From assembly GCA_052244495.1 (NCBI GenBank), contig JBQPXH010000004.1: 64,000 nucleotides of DNA; one strand, written 5' to 3'. Below, piece by piece: positions 8,291-16,654 of the stretch. Both the position numbers and the translations under genes were made by a program. This DNA is from Cereibacter_A sp052244495 (lineage in GTDB: Bacteria > Pseudomonadota > Alphaproteobacteria > Rhodobacterales > Rhodobacteraceae). The notes under the pieces are model-generated. The model had not been told where the DNA came from. It saw only the letters and a list, made by a program, of their open reading frames with translations, and did no database searches. The first letter of the stretch is position 1. Every line of letters starts with the position of its first letter.

Positions 8291-8320
8291 CGCCGCCGCC
8301 CGGCGGGCGACGGCGGAACT
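8291..8320 (-). terminator. Rho-independent terminator after the small secreted protein gene
   Basis: Arms at 8291-8302 and 8304-8315 are complementary with one mismatch (the innermost pairs must open to form the loop). On the minus strand the hairpin is followed by GTTTTTC (8285-8290 read in reverse). It lies 25 bases after the stop of the 141-residue protein gene. Confidence 0.75.
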
Positions 8321-8340
8321 CTTGTGTGCCGGTCCTGACT

Positions 8341-8766
8341 TTATTGCGGAACGGCGCCGGTCGAGTCATCGGTGCCGTCGGGCTGTTCGGTGCCCGGGAC
8401 GGCCGGATCCATGCCCTCCGTCTGGAGACCGCCGCCGGTCGAGGTGGCATCGACGGGGGCCGCAGCCGTGGAATCATCGGTGCCGCCAGGCGTTTCCGAT
8501 CCGGGCACCATCGGGGTCATGGCCGTATCCCCCGAGGCGCCGCCGCCGGACGAGTCGTCCGGGCTGACCGGAGCCGCGGCTTGCGAGTCGTCCGTGCCGC
8601 CCGGCGACTCGGCGCCCGGCACCGACTCAGCGCCCGGCGGGCAGGTCACGCTGGCCGAAGGGATACAGTCTTCGGTGGTGGTGGCCTGCGCATTGGCCGC
8701 GACGGGCTGAAGCGCGAAGAGGCCGAGCGACAGGGCGGCGGCAGTCTGGAGCAGTTTGGTGCTCAT
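8341..8766 (-). CDS. Small secreted Gly/Asp/Ser/Pro-rich protein with internal repeats
   Basis: The 141-residue product has a clear signal peptide (MSTKLLQTAAALSLGLFALQ, cleavage near ANAQA), then a short segment with two cysteines (EDCIPSASVTCPP). The remainder is low complexity with three copies of a GTDDS motif (GGTDDSQAAAP, GGTDDSTAAAP, DGTDDSTGAVP). No domain is recognised. Its N-terminal layout (signal peptide, then a close cysteine pair ending in CPP) matches the adjacent OmpA-domain protein, suggesting a shared origin or partner. A terminator follows. GAAAGGAACGACG precedes the ATG, giving a good ribosome-binding site. Confidence 0.75.
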   Translation of the reverse strand: MSTKLLQTAAALSLGLFALQPVAANAQATTTEDCIPSASVTCPPGAESVPGAESPGGTDDSQAAAPVSPDDSSGGGASGDTAMTPMVPGSETPGGTDDSTAAAPVDATSTGGGLQTEGMDPAVPGTEQPDGTDDSTGAVPQ

Positions 8767-8927
8767 CGTCGTTCCTTTCTGTCTGTGATCGCGGCCTCTC
8801 GGCTACGGATCTGCATGGCGCATCAACCGACCGGAACCGCCTGCGTTCCCGGATCAGCACGAAGCCGCAGATAACAGATGTGTGAAGAAGAACCGTCCTG
8901 AGGGGTCCGAGAGGGCTCGAGGCGCCG

Positions 8928-10124
8928 CTACCGGCGCGACAGGGCCTCGGCAAGCGCCTCCAGGGAGGCCACGGAATGGGCAGCGCGCAAGCTGTCCACA
9001 TGCGGCAGCATCGCCCGAATTCCCGAGGCGCGCGGCGCAAAGCCTTCCCACCGCAGCAGCGGGTTCAGCCAGATGAGGCGCCGCGTAGACAGGTGCAGCC
9101 GCTCCATCTCGCGCGAAAGTGCTTCAGGCTCGCCGCGGTCCAGACCGTCGGTGATGAGGAGCACCACCGCCCCCTGCCCCAGAACCCGGCGCGACCAGTC
9201 GCGGTTGAAGACATGCAGGCAGTCGCCGATCCGGGTGCCGCCGGACCAGTCCTGCGCCTCGGCCCCGGCGGCCGTCAGAGCGGCATCGACGTCGCGGCGG
9301 CGCAGGTGCCGGGTGATGTCGGTCAGCCGCGTCCCGAAGGTGAAGGCATGAACGCGCGCCCAGCCCTGCCCCTTGCGGTTCGAGACGGCATGGATGAAGT
9401 GGAGGACCAGCCGCGAATAGCGCGACATCGATCCCGAGATGTCGCAGAGCACGACGAGATTCGGCCAGCGCTCGGCCGGACGGCGGCGGGCGAGCGCCGG
9501 AATCTCGCCACCCTGACGCAGGGCGCGGGCGAGGGTGCGGCGCAGATCCACCCGCGCGCCACCGGCCGCGGCGCGGAGCCTGCGGGACCGGATCGGCGGC
9601 ACGGGCAGCGACAGCTGCGCAAGCATCCGCCGCGCTTCTTCCATTTCGGCGGTAGACATCTGCTCGAAATCCAGCCGCTTCAGCCGTTCTTCCTCGGACG
9701 CGGTCTCGGCCGCGTCGATCTCGATGACGCTGCCCTCGGGTTCAGGCGCAAAGCGCTCGGCGCGGGCCGCGCCGTCGAGCAGCGCCTCGGCCGCGCGCTT
9801 TTCGGCCGGCGCGGGCGGCCGATCCTCCTGCGCCCCCCGCAACTGCGGCAGGAGGAGGCTCATCATCTGCTCGAGGAACTGCGGATCGCGCCAGTAGAGG
9901 CGGAACACCTGCGCGAAGACCGCCCGGTGCTCGGGGCGCGAGACGAAACAGGCGTGGAGCGTCCAGTAGAAATCCTCGCGCGAGGTGAAGCCCGCGGCCT
10001 CGACGGCGCGGACCGCATCCACCACCCGGCCCGAGCCGATGGGCAGGCCCGCCTTGCGCAGCGCGCGGGCGAACCAGAGGATGTTGCGGGCGAGGTGGCC
10101 GTCGGCAGGCGCGCGGATCTCCAT
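8928..10124 (-). CDS. coxE: CoxE-like von Willebrand factor A domain protein
   Basis: The 398-residue protein begins with a helical CoxE N-domain (NILWFARALRKAGLPIGSGR) and has a C-terminal VWA domain starting near residue 215. The metal-ion-dependent adhesion motif DISGSMS (about residues 223-229) is intact, with later GGTRIGDCL and TDGLDRGE completing the site. In the CO-dehydrogenase system CoxE works with the AAA ATPase CoxD to mature the copper-molybdenum active site. Similar MoxR-VWA pairs act as chaperones for other enzymes. It lies 107 bases after coxD on the same strand, with a palindromic repeat between. No CO dehydrogenase structural gene is present, so the client is unknown. Confidence 0.88.
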   Translation of the reverse strand: MEIRAPADGHLARNILWFARALRKAGLPIGSGRVVDAVRAVEAAGFTSREDFYWTLHACFVSRPEHRAVFAQVFRLYWRDPQFLEQMMSLLLPQLRGAQEDRPPAPAEKRAAEALLDGAARAERFAPEPEGSVIEIDAAETASEEERLKRLDFEQMSTAEMEEARRMLAQLSLPVPPIRSRRLRAAAGGARVDLRRTLARALRQGGEIPALARRRPAERWPNLVVLCDISGSMSRYSRLVLHFIHAVSNRKGQGWARVHAFTFGTRLTDITRHLRRRDVDAALTAAGAEAQDWSGGTRIGDCLHVFNRDWSRRVLGQGAVVLLITDGLDRGEPEALSREMERLHLSTRRLIWLNPLLRWEGFAPRASGIRAMLPHVDSLRAAHSVASLEALAEALSRR

Positions 10125-10149
10125 CGTTCAGTCCCGGCAGGACCGGAGC

Positions 10150-10229
10150 CGGGGGGCTGTCTGCCCCCCGCGCCTCCGGCCAGGGCCGGAGGCCCCCCCG
10201 AGGATATTTCCCCGAGAATGAAAGAAGGA
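10150..10229 (+). repeat. Dispersed double-hairpin palindromic element, copy 1
   Basis: Two consecutive hairpins (GGGGGG 10151-10156 with CCCCCC 10164-10169; GCCTCCGGCC 10172-10181 with GGCCGGAGGC 10184-10193) are followed by CCCCCGAGGATATT (10195-10208) and an A/G-rich tail. The same arrangement occurs inverted at 25923-25993. The copy fills the gap between coxD and coxE. Elements of this type recur in intergenic DNA of Rhodobacterales genomes (recalled, not searched). Confidence 0.65.
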
Positions 10230-10231
10230 TC

Positions 10232-11146
10232 TCATGCCGGAGCGAGGTCGCGGCGGGCCTCGTCGAGCAGGCGGCGCGCCTCGGAACCCTGGATCTTCTG
10301 GATGTCGTCCTGATACTTCAGCAGCGCACCGAGCGTGTCGGCGATGACCTCGGGCGAAAGTTCGATCACGTCGAGCGCCAGCAGGCACTTGGCCCAGTCG
10401 ATGGTCTCGGCGACGCCGGGACGCTTGAAGAGATCCTCGCGGCGCAGGCGCTGGACGAAGGCCACGATCTCGCGGCTGAGCGTCTCCTGCGCCTCGGGCG
10501 CGCGGGCGGCGAGGATCTGCGCCTCGCGCTCGAAGCCGGGATAATCCACCCAGTGGTAGAGGCAGCGGCGCTTGAGCGCGTCATGCACCTCGCGGGTGCG
10601 GTTCGAGGTGAGGATCACCACCGGCGGCTCGGGCGCGCGGATGGTGCCAAGCTCTGGGATCGTGACCTGGAAATCCGAAAGCGCCTCGAGCAGGAAGGCC
10701 TCGAAGGGCTCGTCGGTCCGGTCGAGTTCGTCGATGAGCAGGACGGGCGCGCCGCCCGGCTGGGGCCGCATCGCCTGAAGGAGGGGGCGTTCGATGAGGT
10801 AGTCCTCGGTGAAGAGCTCGGTCCGCAAAGCCTCGCGGTCGGCGCCGCCGGCCGCTTCCGCCGCGCGGATCGCGATCATCTGCGCGGCGAAGTTCCAGTC
10901 GGCCACGGCAGAGGCGGCATCGAGACCCTCGTAGCATTGCAGGCGGATCAGGCGGCGCCCGAGCGCCGCGGCGAGGGCCTTTGCGATCTCCGTCTTGCCG
11001 GTCCCGGCCTCGCCCTCGAGAAACAGCGGCCGACCGAGCTTGAGGGCGAGGAAAACCACCGTGGCGAGGGCGCGGTCGCTGACGTACCCCTCGCTTGCCA
11101 GCAGGGCAGTGGCATCATCGATGGAAGCAGGCGGCGGATGGGTCAA
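10232..11146 (-). CDS. coxD: MoxR-family AAA+ ATPase, CoxD-like
   Basis: The 304-residue product contains a Walker A motif GEAGTGKT at residues 45-52, Walker B LLIDELDR near 135-142, a sensor-1 ILTSNRTREVHDALKRRC region and a C-terminal lid. Length and motifs match the CoxD/MoxR group of chaperone ATPases that remodel metalloenzymes together with a VWA partner. It is encoded immediately upstream of coxE, forming the usual pair. The gene starts at 11146 and is divergent from the gene at 11383; both promoters should lie in the 236-base gap between them. Confidence 0.9.
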   Translation of the reverse strand: MTHPPPASIDDATALLASEGYVSDRALATVVFLALKLGRPLFLEGEAGTGKTEIAKALAAALGRRLIRLQCYEGLDAASAVADWNFAAQMIAIRAAEAAGGADREALRTELFTEDYLIERPLLQAMRPQPGGAPVLLIDELDRTDEPFEAFLLEALSDFQVTIPELGTIRAPEPPVVILTSNRTREVHDALKRRCLYHWVDYPGFEREAQILAARAPEAQETLSREIVAFVQRLRREDLFKRPGVAETIDWAKCLLALDVIELSPEVIADTLGALLKYQDDIQKIQGSEARRLLDEARRDLAPA

Positions 11147-11382
11147 AGTGGCACTCCGGTTCGGCCCGAGGTTGGCCGAGGCGGCCGGCTGCGGTCAAGC
11201 ACGGGGCGCGTCATTGCGACCAAGGTCGGGATGTGCCGCGGCCACCGGCTCTTGGACGAAAAGCCAGTCTCCCCAAAGCAGGACGGTCACGGTTTTGCCG
11301 CATTGCCCGCATCAATTGGACGAAGGGCGGCGGCAGCTTCCGGGATCGGCAGCCGCCGCGCCGGACGAGCTTGAGATACGGA

Positions 11383-12324
11383 ATGACCTGCGATCTGACA
11401 CCCGACCCCCGTCTTCTCGGCCCGGCTGTCGGTGCGGTGGATTCCGCGGGGTTGCTGCGCAACCTCGAGGCGATCGGAGAGGAGGTCGGCGACTTCCAGC
11501 CGCTGGGGAGCCGTCACTGGGCCTTTTTCCGGGACGACGGTCCGGTGCTGATCGTGAGTTTCGAGCGGCTCGAAGACATTCGGGCCCATGGGCCGGCGGG
11601 GCTTCCCGTCGGAGATGCGGTGGCGCGGGCGCGTGGCTGGTCGCATCTCTGCCTGATCGCCGACGGCGACACATGGTTTCGCGACACGGCGCTCTACCGC
11701 TACTTCGACCGTCTGGTGGATGACGCCTTCTTCGAGGATTTCGACAGGGTGGTCTTCCACGGCGAGGGAATGGGCGCCTATGCCGCCTGCGCCTTTTCGC
11801 CGACCGCGCCGGAAGCCACCGTGCTCGCGATCTCGGCCAGGGCGACGCTCGATCCGGACCGCGCAGGCTGGGATCCCCGCGACCGGACGGCGCGCCGCCT
11901 CGCCTTCTCGGGCCGCTACGGCTATGCGCCGGACATGATCGAGGGAACGGGACGTGTCTTCCTCCTGCATGATCCGGCGGAGACGCTGGATGCCATGCAC
12001 GCGGCGCTGTTTCGCGGCGACCACGTCCATCCGGTGCGGATGCGGAATGCCGGTGCGCCGCTCGGTCAGGCGCTCCGGCAGATGGACCTCCTCGTGCCGC
12101 TGATCGAGGCCGCCGCAGCCGGCTCGCTGAGCCCTCTTCATGCGGCGCGCCTCTGGCGCGCCCGCCGCGAAAGTTCGGCCTATCTGATCCACCTCCTCGC
12201 CCTGAACGCGAGGCGACCGCGCCGGGCACAGAAGCTGCTGTCCGCCGCCGAGCGGATCCTGGGTCCGCAGGTGCTGCGGGCGGGCCTCATGGACCTGAGG
12301 TCGAAGCTCAAGAAGGCAAGCTGA
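11383..12324 (+). CDS. Conserved protein of unknown function, alpha/beta-hydrolase-like
   Basis: The 313-residue soluble protein starts at ATG 11383, with TTGAGATACGGA upstream giving a modest ribosome-binding site. It contains VVFHGEGMGAYAACAFSP (about residues 123-140), which resembles a nucleophile elbow (G-x-x-x-G) after a beta strand, but glutamate or methionine replaces the usual serine. LGSRHWAFFRDDGPVLIVSFE and a C-terminal LHAARLWRARRESSAYLIH helix are further recognisable blocks. Related Rhodobacterales proteins have sometimes been labelled PAPS reductase, but no PP-loop or cysteine motif supports that. No transmembrane segment is seen. Function unknown. Confidence 0.75.
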   Translation: MTCDLTPDPRLLGPAVGAVDSAGLLRNLEAIGEEVGDFQPLGSRHWAFFRDDGPVLIVSFERLEDIRAHGPAGLPVGDAVARARGWSHLCLIADGDTWFRDTALYRYFDRLVDDAFFEDFDRVVFHGEGMGAYAACAFSPTAPEATVLAISARATLDPDRAGWDPRDRTARRLAFSGRYGYAPDMIEGTGRVFLLHDPAETLDAMHAALFRGDHVHPVRMRNAGAPLGQALRQMDLLVPLIEAAAAGSLSPLHAARLWRARRESSAYLIHLLALNARRPRRAQKLLSAAERILGPQVLRAGLMDLRSKLKKAS

Positions 12325-12334
12325 CCGGACCGGC

Positions 12335-12838
12335 TCAATCCGGCCGGGCGAGCGCGGCGCGCGCGGCGCCCGATGCCTCGTCATAGGCTGCGGCAAGCTC
12401 GGGATCGACGGCGCGGCAGCTCTCGGCCACCCTGTCCGCGCGTGAGAGATAATCGGCGAGGGCGGAGCGGTCCCATTCTCCTGGAGCACTGGACGTGAGC
12501 GCCGCGAGGTTCGACGCCTTGTCGGCTAGCCGCAGCCTTTGCGCCGCCGGCGACAGGCCTTCGGCGCTGTCGGCAGGCGGATGGGTCACCTCCGCCACCA
12601 GACGCGCCACGTCGGCGCCGAAGACCGCCTCGATCTGCTCCTGCGTCGCGCCGGCCTTCTCGACCGTGTCGTGAAGGAGCGCCGCGATCACCAGCACCTC
12701 GTCGGCTTCGGCGCTGCGCGAGCTTCGCAAGGCCACGTCGATCGCGTGGTTGATGTAGGGATGGCCCGCATGGCCCTTGTGCCGCGCCCCGGCGTGAAGG
12801 CGCGCCGCGAAGGCACAGGCTTCGAGCAGTCTCTGCAT
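12335..12838 (-). CDS. HD-domain (p)ppGpp hydrolase-like protein
   Basis: The 167-residue protein is a stand-alone HD domain with HAGARHKGHAGHPYINHAIDVA (conserved histidine then YxxH) and the metal-binding LLHDTVEKAGAT (about residues 52-63). LADKASNLAAL matches the SpoT hydrolase motif LKLADRLHNL. It therefore resembles the hydrolase half of SpoT and the small Mesh1-like alarmone hydrolases; activity on (p)ppGpp is inferred. The start at 12838 has a near-perfect AAAGGAGG. An in-frame upstream extension to 13024 would overlap pyrC and lacks similarity. The gene is divergent from pyrC and convergent with the gene ending at 12324. Confidence 0.85.
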   Translation of the reverse strand: MQRLLEACAFAARLHAGARHKGHAGHPYINHAIDVALRSSRSAEADEVLVIAALLHDTVEKAGATQEQIEAVFGADVARLVAEVTHPPADSAEGLSPAAQRLRLADKASNLAALTSSAPGEWDRSALADYLSRADRVAESCRAVDPELAAAYDEASGAARAALARPD

Positions 12839-12932
12839 GGCTCCTCCTTTCCGGGGCGAACGTGCGGCAAAGGCCCTGCGTTCCCCGACCGACTCACTGG
12901 AAAAGCGCAGGCCTTTGCAGTAGGCGGCAGGC

Positions 12933-13973
12933 ATGACCCAGAGCCTGACCCTCCGCCGCCCCGATGACTGGCACCTCCACCTGCGCGACGGCGCGATGCT
13001 GGAGGGGGTGCTGCCCGAAACCACGCGCCATTTCGCCCGCGCGATCGTGATGCCGAACCTCGTGCCGCCGGTGGTGACGGGGGCCGAGGCGGCGGCTTAC
13101 CGCGAGCGCATCCTCAAGGCCCTGCCGGAGGGCGCGCGGTTCGAGCCGCTGATGGTGCTCTACCTGACGGAAACGACCGATCCGGCGGATGTGCGGGCGG
13201 CGGCGGCCTCGGGGCTCGTGAAGGCCGTGAAGCTCTATCCCGCGGGGGCCACGACGAATTCCGCCTCGGGCGTGCGCGACTTCGACCGCGTGCGCGCCGT
13301 GCTCGAGGCCATGGCCGAGATCGGCCTGCCGCTCTGCGTCCACGGCGAGGTGACGGACCCGGCGGTGGACATCTTCGACCGCGAGGCGGTGTTCCTCGAC
13401 CAGGTCCTGGACCCGATCCGGCGGGCGACGCCCGGGCTCCGCGTCGTGCTGGAGCATGTGACGACCCGCGAGGGGCTCGACTATGTCCGCGGAGGGGGCG
13501 TCGACATCGCGGGGACACTGACGACCCACCACCTCATCATCAACCGCAACCACATCCTCGCGGGCGGCATCCGGCCGCATTACTACTGCCTGCCGGTGGC
13601 CAAGCGCGAGACGCACCGCATTGCCCTGCGCGAGGCAGCGACCGGGGGCGAAGCCTGCTTCTTCCTCGGCACCGACAGCGCGCCCCATGCCGACGCGGCC
13701 AAGGAGTCGGGCTGCGGTTGCGCGGGCTGCTTCACCGCGACCAACACGCTCTCGATCCTCGCCCATGTCTTCGAAGAACAGGGCAGGCTCGACCGGCTGG
13801 AGGGCTTCGTGTCGCTGCACGGGCCCGCGTTCTACCGCCTCCCGCCGAACGAGGACCGGATCACCCTGCGCAAGGGCGATCCGCTCACGCTGCCCGCGAA
13901 GATCGAGACCGGAGCCGGCCCGGTCACGGTGTTCGATCCGGGCTTCCCCCTTCTGTGGCATGTGGAGAGCTGA
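12933..13973 (+). CDS. pyrC: Dihydroorotase
   Basis: PyrC cyclises N-carbamoyl-aspartate to dihydroorotate in de novo pyrimidine synthesis. The 346-residue length and the DWHLHLRDG metal-binding motif (residues 10-18) place it in the E. coli-type class II dihydroorotases. AVKLYPAGATTNS (lysine carbamylated in the active site), CVHGEV, EHVTTREG and GTDSAPH (metal-binding Asp) are all present. The start at 12933 has GGCGGCAGGC upstream. It is followed after 57 bases by pyrE, forming a pyrimidine gene pair. Confidence 0.97.
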   Translation: MTQSLTLRRPDDWHLHLRDGAMLEGVLPETTRHFARAIVMPNLVPPVVTGAEAAAYRERILKALPEGARFEPLMVLYLTETTDPADVRAAAASGLVKAVKLYPAGATTNSASGVRDFDRVRAVLEAMAEIGLPLCVHGEVTDPAVDIFDREAVFLDQVLDPIRRATPGLRVVLEHVTTREGLDYVRGGGVDIAGTLTTHHLIINRNHILAGGIRPHYYCLPVAKRETHRIALREAATGGEACFFLGTDSAPHADAAKESGCGCAGCFTATNTLSILAHVFEEQGRLDRLEGFVSLHGPAFYRLPPNEDRITLRKGDPLTLPAKIETGAGPVTVFDPGFPLLWHVES

Positions 13974-14030
13974 CCCACTCCCTGTTGCGCCGCCCCGCCG
14001 CCGGCGGCACCGATCGAAAGGACGATCCCG

Positions 14031-14729
14031 ATGATCCCCACCTCCTTCCCGCCCCGCGAGGAGATAGCCCGCCTGACGGCGCGGATGCTGCTCGAGATCC
14101 AGGCGGTGCACTTCCGCCCGCAGGAGCCGTTCACGCTGGCCTCGGGCCTGCCCTCGCCCACCTACATCGACTGCCGCAAGCTCATCTCCTATCCGCGCAT
14201 CCGCGCGACGCTGATGGACTTCATGGCGGTGACGCTGCTGCGCGACGCCGGCTTCGAGGCCTTCGACAACGTGGCGGGCGGCGAGACGGCGGGCATCCCC
14301 TTTGCCGCCATGGTGGCCGAGCGGCTGGCGCTGCCCATGACCTATGTCCGCAAGAAGCCCAAGGGCTACGGACGCAACGCCCGCATCGAGGGCGTGATGA
14401 CCGAGGGGCAGCGGGTGCTGCTGGTCGAGGACCTGACCACCGACGGCGGCTCTAAGCTCTCCTTCGTCGAAGCGATCCGCGAAACGGGCGCGAGCTGTGC
14501 GCATACGGCCGTGATCTTCTACTACGGGATCTTCCCCGAGACCATCGGACGGCTGCAGGCCCACGGGGTGACGCTGCACCATCTCTGCACCTGGTGGGAC
14601 GTGCTGGCCGAGGCGCGCGCCTCGGATGCCTTCGACGCGGGAACCCTCGCCGAGGTCGAGAGCTTCCTGTCCAATCCGCGGGACTGGCAGGACGCGCGGA
14701 AACCGGCCGATCTGGCTAAGGGCATCTGA
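14031..14729 (+). CDS. pyrE: Orotate phosphoribosyltransferase
   Basis: PyrE converts orotate and PRPP to orotidine monophosphate. The 232-residue product contains the PRPP-binding motif VLLVEDLTTDGGSK (near residue 125), the FTLASGLPSPTYIDCRK substrate loop, and NVAGGETAGIPFA. CGATCGAAAGGACG gives a good ribosome-binding site before ATG 14031. The tail of about 20 residues (FLSNPRDWQDARK) is typical of alphaproteobacterial PyrE. It belongs with pyrC upstream. Confidence 0.97.
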   Translation: MIPTSFPPREEIARLTARMLLEIQAVHFRPQEPFTLASGLPSPTYIDCRKLISYPRIRATLMDFMAVTLLRDAGFEAFDNVAGGETAGIPFAAMVAERLALPMTYVRKKPKGYGRNARIEGVMTEGQRVLLVEDLTTDGGSKLSFVEAIRETGASCAHTAVIFYYGIFPETIGRLQAHGVTLHHLCTWWDVLAEARASDAFDAGTLAEVESFLSNPRDWQDARKPADLAKGI

Positions 14730-14847
14730 CGCAGGCACCCGAGAGTCTGGGGACGAATCCGCCGCGGCCGCCGGGGGACCGGCCATCCGCTGCGTTTTCC
14801 GGCTGCGCCTGACGCGAGATGTGGTAGGCTCGATCCATCGAGGCGAA

Positions 14848-14867
14848 GGATCCACAGCCTGTCCACA
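14848..14867 (+). promoter_or_regulatory. Pair of DnaA-box-like sequences upstream of dnaB
   Basis: GGATCCACA (14848-14856) and CTGTCCACA (14859-14867) each match seven of nine bases of the TTATCCACA DnaA box. They lie in the same orientation 11 bases apart. They sit just upstream of a weak promoter candidate (TTCGGC 14871-14876, TATACC 14895-14900, 18-base spacer) for dnaB. The match is suggestive only. Confidence 0.3.
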
Positions 14868-14999
14868 GGGTTCGGCGGGATCGGTCCCCGGAACTATACC
14901 CCCTGCCCGGCGCAGCCGTTCGGGGGTATCAGATGGCACCGAACATCCAAGGGCGCCCGCTGAAGGTGGCGCCCGCTAACGAGAGCAGAGGGCAGATCG

Positions 15000-16490
15000 A
15001 TGAACGAGGTCAGGGCGCTGCGCGAGTCGCAGCCGGAGAAGTCTCCGGAAGTGCTCCCCCATAACATCGAGGCGGAGCAGCAGCTGCTCGGCGCCATCCT
15101 CACGAACAACGACATCTTCGACCGCATCGCCTCGGTCATCCGGGCCGAGCATTTCTTCGATCCCGTGCACCAGCGCATCTTCGAGATCGCCGCGGCGCGG
15201 ATCCAGAAGAACGCGCTCGCCTCGCCGGTGACGCTGAAGGCCTTCCTCGAGGAGGATGCGGGGCTGAAGGAACTGGGTGGCCCGGCCTATCTGGTGCGGC
15301 TCGCCGGGGCCGCGATCTCGGCCTTTGCGGCGCGCGATTATGCGCAGATGATCTACGACCTCGCGGTGCGGCGCGAGCTGATCGGCCTCGGGCGCGACAT
15401 CGCCGCCAAGGCCGCACGGGTCGACGTCGCCTCCGAGCCCAAGGAGCAGATCGTCGAGGCCGAGCAGAAGCTCTACCGGCTGGGCGAGCAGGGCCATGCC
15501 GAGCGGGGCTTCCAGAGCTTCCTGAAGGCCGTGACCGATGCGGTGAACGTGGCCAATGCCGCCTACCAGCGCGACGGAGGACTGGCCGGGATCTCGACCG
15601 GGCTTGCCGATCTCGACAAGAAGCTGGGCGGCCTGCATCCTTCCGACCTCCTGATCCTTGCGGGCCGGCCGTCGATGGGGAAGACCTCGCTTGCGACCAA
15701 CATCGCCTTCAACATCGCCAAGGCCTACCGCCGCGGGCGCCTGCCCGACGGTGCGGAGGGTGCGGTCGAGGGCGGCGTGGTGGGCTTCTTCAGCCTCGAG
15801 ATGAGCGCCGAGCAGCTTGCAGCCCGGATCCTGTCGGAAGCGGCCGAGGTGCCCTCCGAGCAGATCCGCCGCGGCGACATGACCGAGACCGAGTTCCGCC
15901 GCTTCGTCGAGGCCGCAAAGGCGCTGGAGGCCTGCCCGCTCTATATCGACGACACACCGGCGCTGCCGATCAGCCAGGTCGCGGCGCGGGCGCGAAGGCT
16001 CAAGCGGACGCATGGGCTCGACGTGCTGATGGTGGACTATCTCCAGCTGCTGAAGGGCACCGGCGGGTCGCGCGACAACCGGGTGCAGGAGGTCTCGGAG
16101 ATCACGCAGGGGCTGAAGGCGATCGCGAAGGAGCTGAACATCCCGGTGGTGGCGCTCTCGCAGCTGTCGCGCTCGGTGGAAAGCCGGGACGACAAGAGGC
16201 CACAGCTGTCCGACCTGCGCGAGTCCGGCTCCATCGAGCAGGACGCGGACGTGGTGATGTTCGTCTTCCGCGAGGAATACTACCGCGAACGCGAGAAGCC
16301 GGGCGATCACGAGATGGAGAAGATGGCCCAGTGGCAGGCCATCATGGAGCAGGTCCACGGCAAGGCCGAGGTCATCATCGGAAAGCAGCGCCACGGGCCG
16401 ATCGGCTCGGTCGAGCTGAGCTTCGAGGGCCGCTTCACGCGCTTCGGCAATCTCGTGCGGCCCTGGCAGCAGGGGATCGAGGGCTACTGA
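15000..16490 (+). CDS. dnaB: Replicative DNA helicase
   Basis: DnaB is the hexameric 5'-3' helicase that unwinds DNA at the replication fork and binds primase. The 496-residue protein has the N-terminal primase-interaction domain (NIEAEQQLLGAIL), a linker, and a RecA-like C-domain with Walker A AGRPSMGKTS (about residues 221-230), VDYLQLL as Walker B, and LSQLSRSVESRDDKRP. It starts at ATG 15000 with AGAGCAGAGGGCAG upstream. An insertion of about 20 residues after Walker A (RRGRLPDGAEGAVEGG) is typical of alphaproteobacterial DnaB. It stands alone after pyrE. Confidence 0.97.
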   Translation: MNEVRALRESQPEKSPEVLPHNIEAEQQLLGAILTNNDIFDRIASVIRAEHFFDPVHQRIFEIAAARIQKNALASPVTLKAFLEEDAGLKELGGPAYLVRLAGAAISAFAARDYAQMIYDLAVRRELIGLGRDIAAKAARVDVASEPKEQIVEAEQKLYRLGEQGHAERGFQSFLKAVTDAVNVANAAYQRDGGLAGISTGLADLDKKLGGLHPSDLLILAGRPSMGKTSLATNIAFNIAKAYRRGRLPDGAEGAVEGGVVGFFSLEMSAEQLAARILSEAAEVPSEQIRRGDMTETEFRRFVEAAKALEACPLYIDDTPALPISQVAARARRLKRTHGLDVLMVDYLQLLKGTGGSRDNRVQEVSEITQGLKAIAKELNIPVVALSQLSRSVESRDDKRPQLSDLRESGSIEQDADVVMFVFREEYYREREKPGDHEMEKMAQWQAIMEQVHGKAEVIIGKQRHGPIGSVELSFEGRFTRFGNLVRPWQQGIEGY

Positions 16491-16654
16491 CGGCCCGGAG
16501 GAAATGCCGGCTCGGGGGGCATCGAGCCCCCGCTCGCCGGCGCTGCCGCGGCAAGGATCCGCGGGCGGCGCACGATCGGCGGGAGCTGCGCAGGGACCTG
16601 AGTCCCGGCGGAGGAGCTGCGACCAGCCCCAAGGGCCGGAGCCCGGAGGTCCCG

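Noticed and set aside
12894..14939. A 681-residue minus-strand open frame opposite pyrC and pyrE
   Set aside because: It is a shadow of two unmistakable enzymes on the plus strand and shows no recognisable domain.
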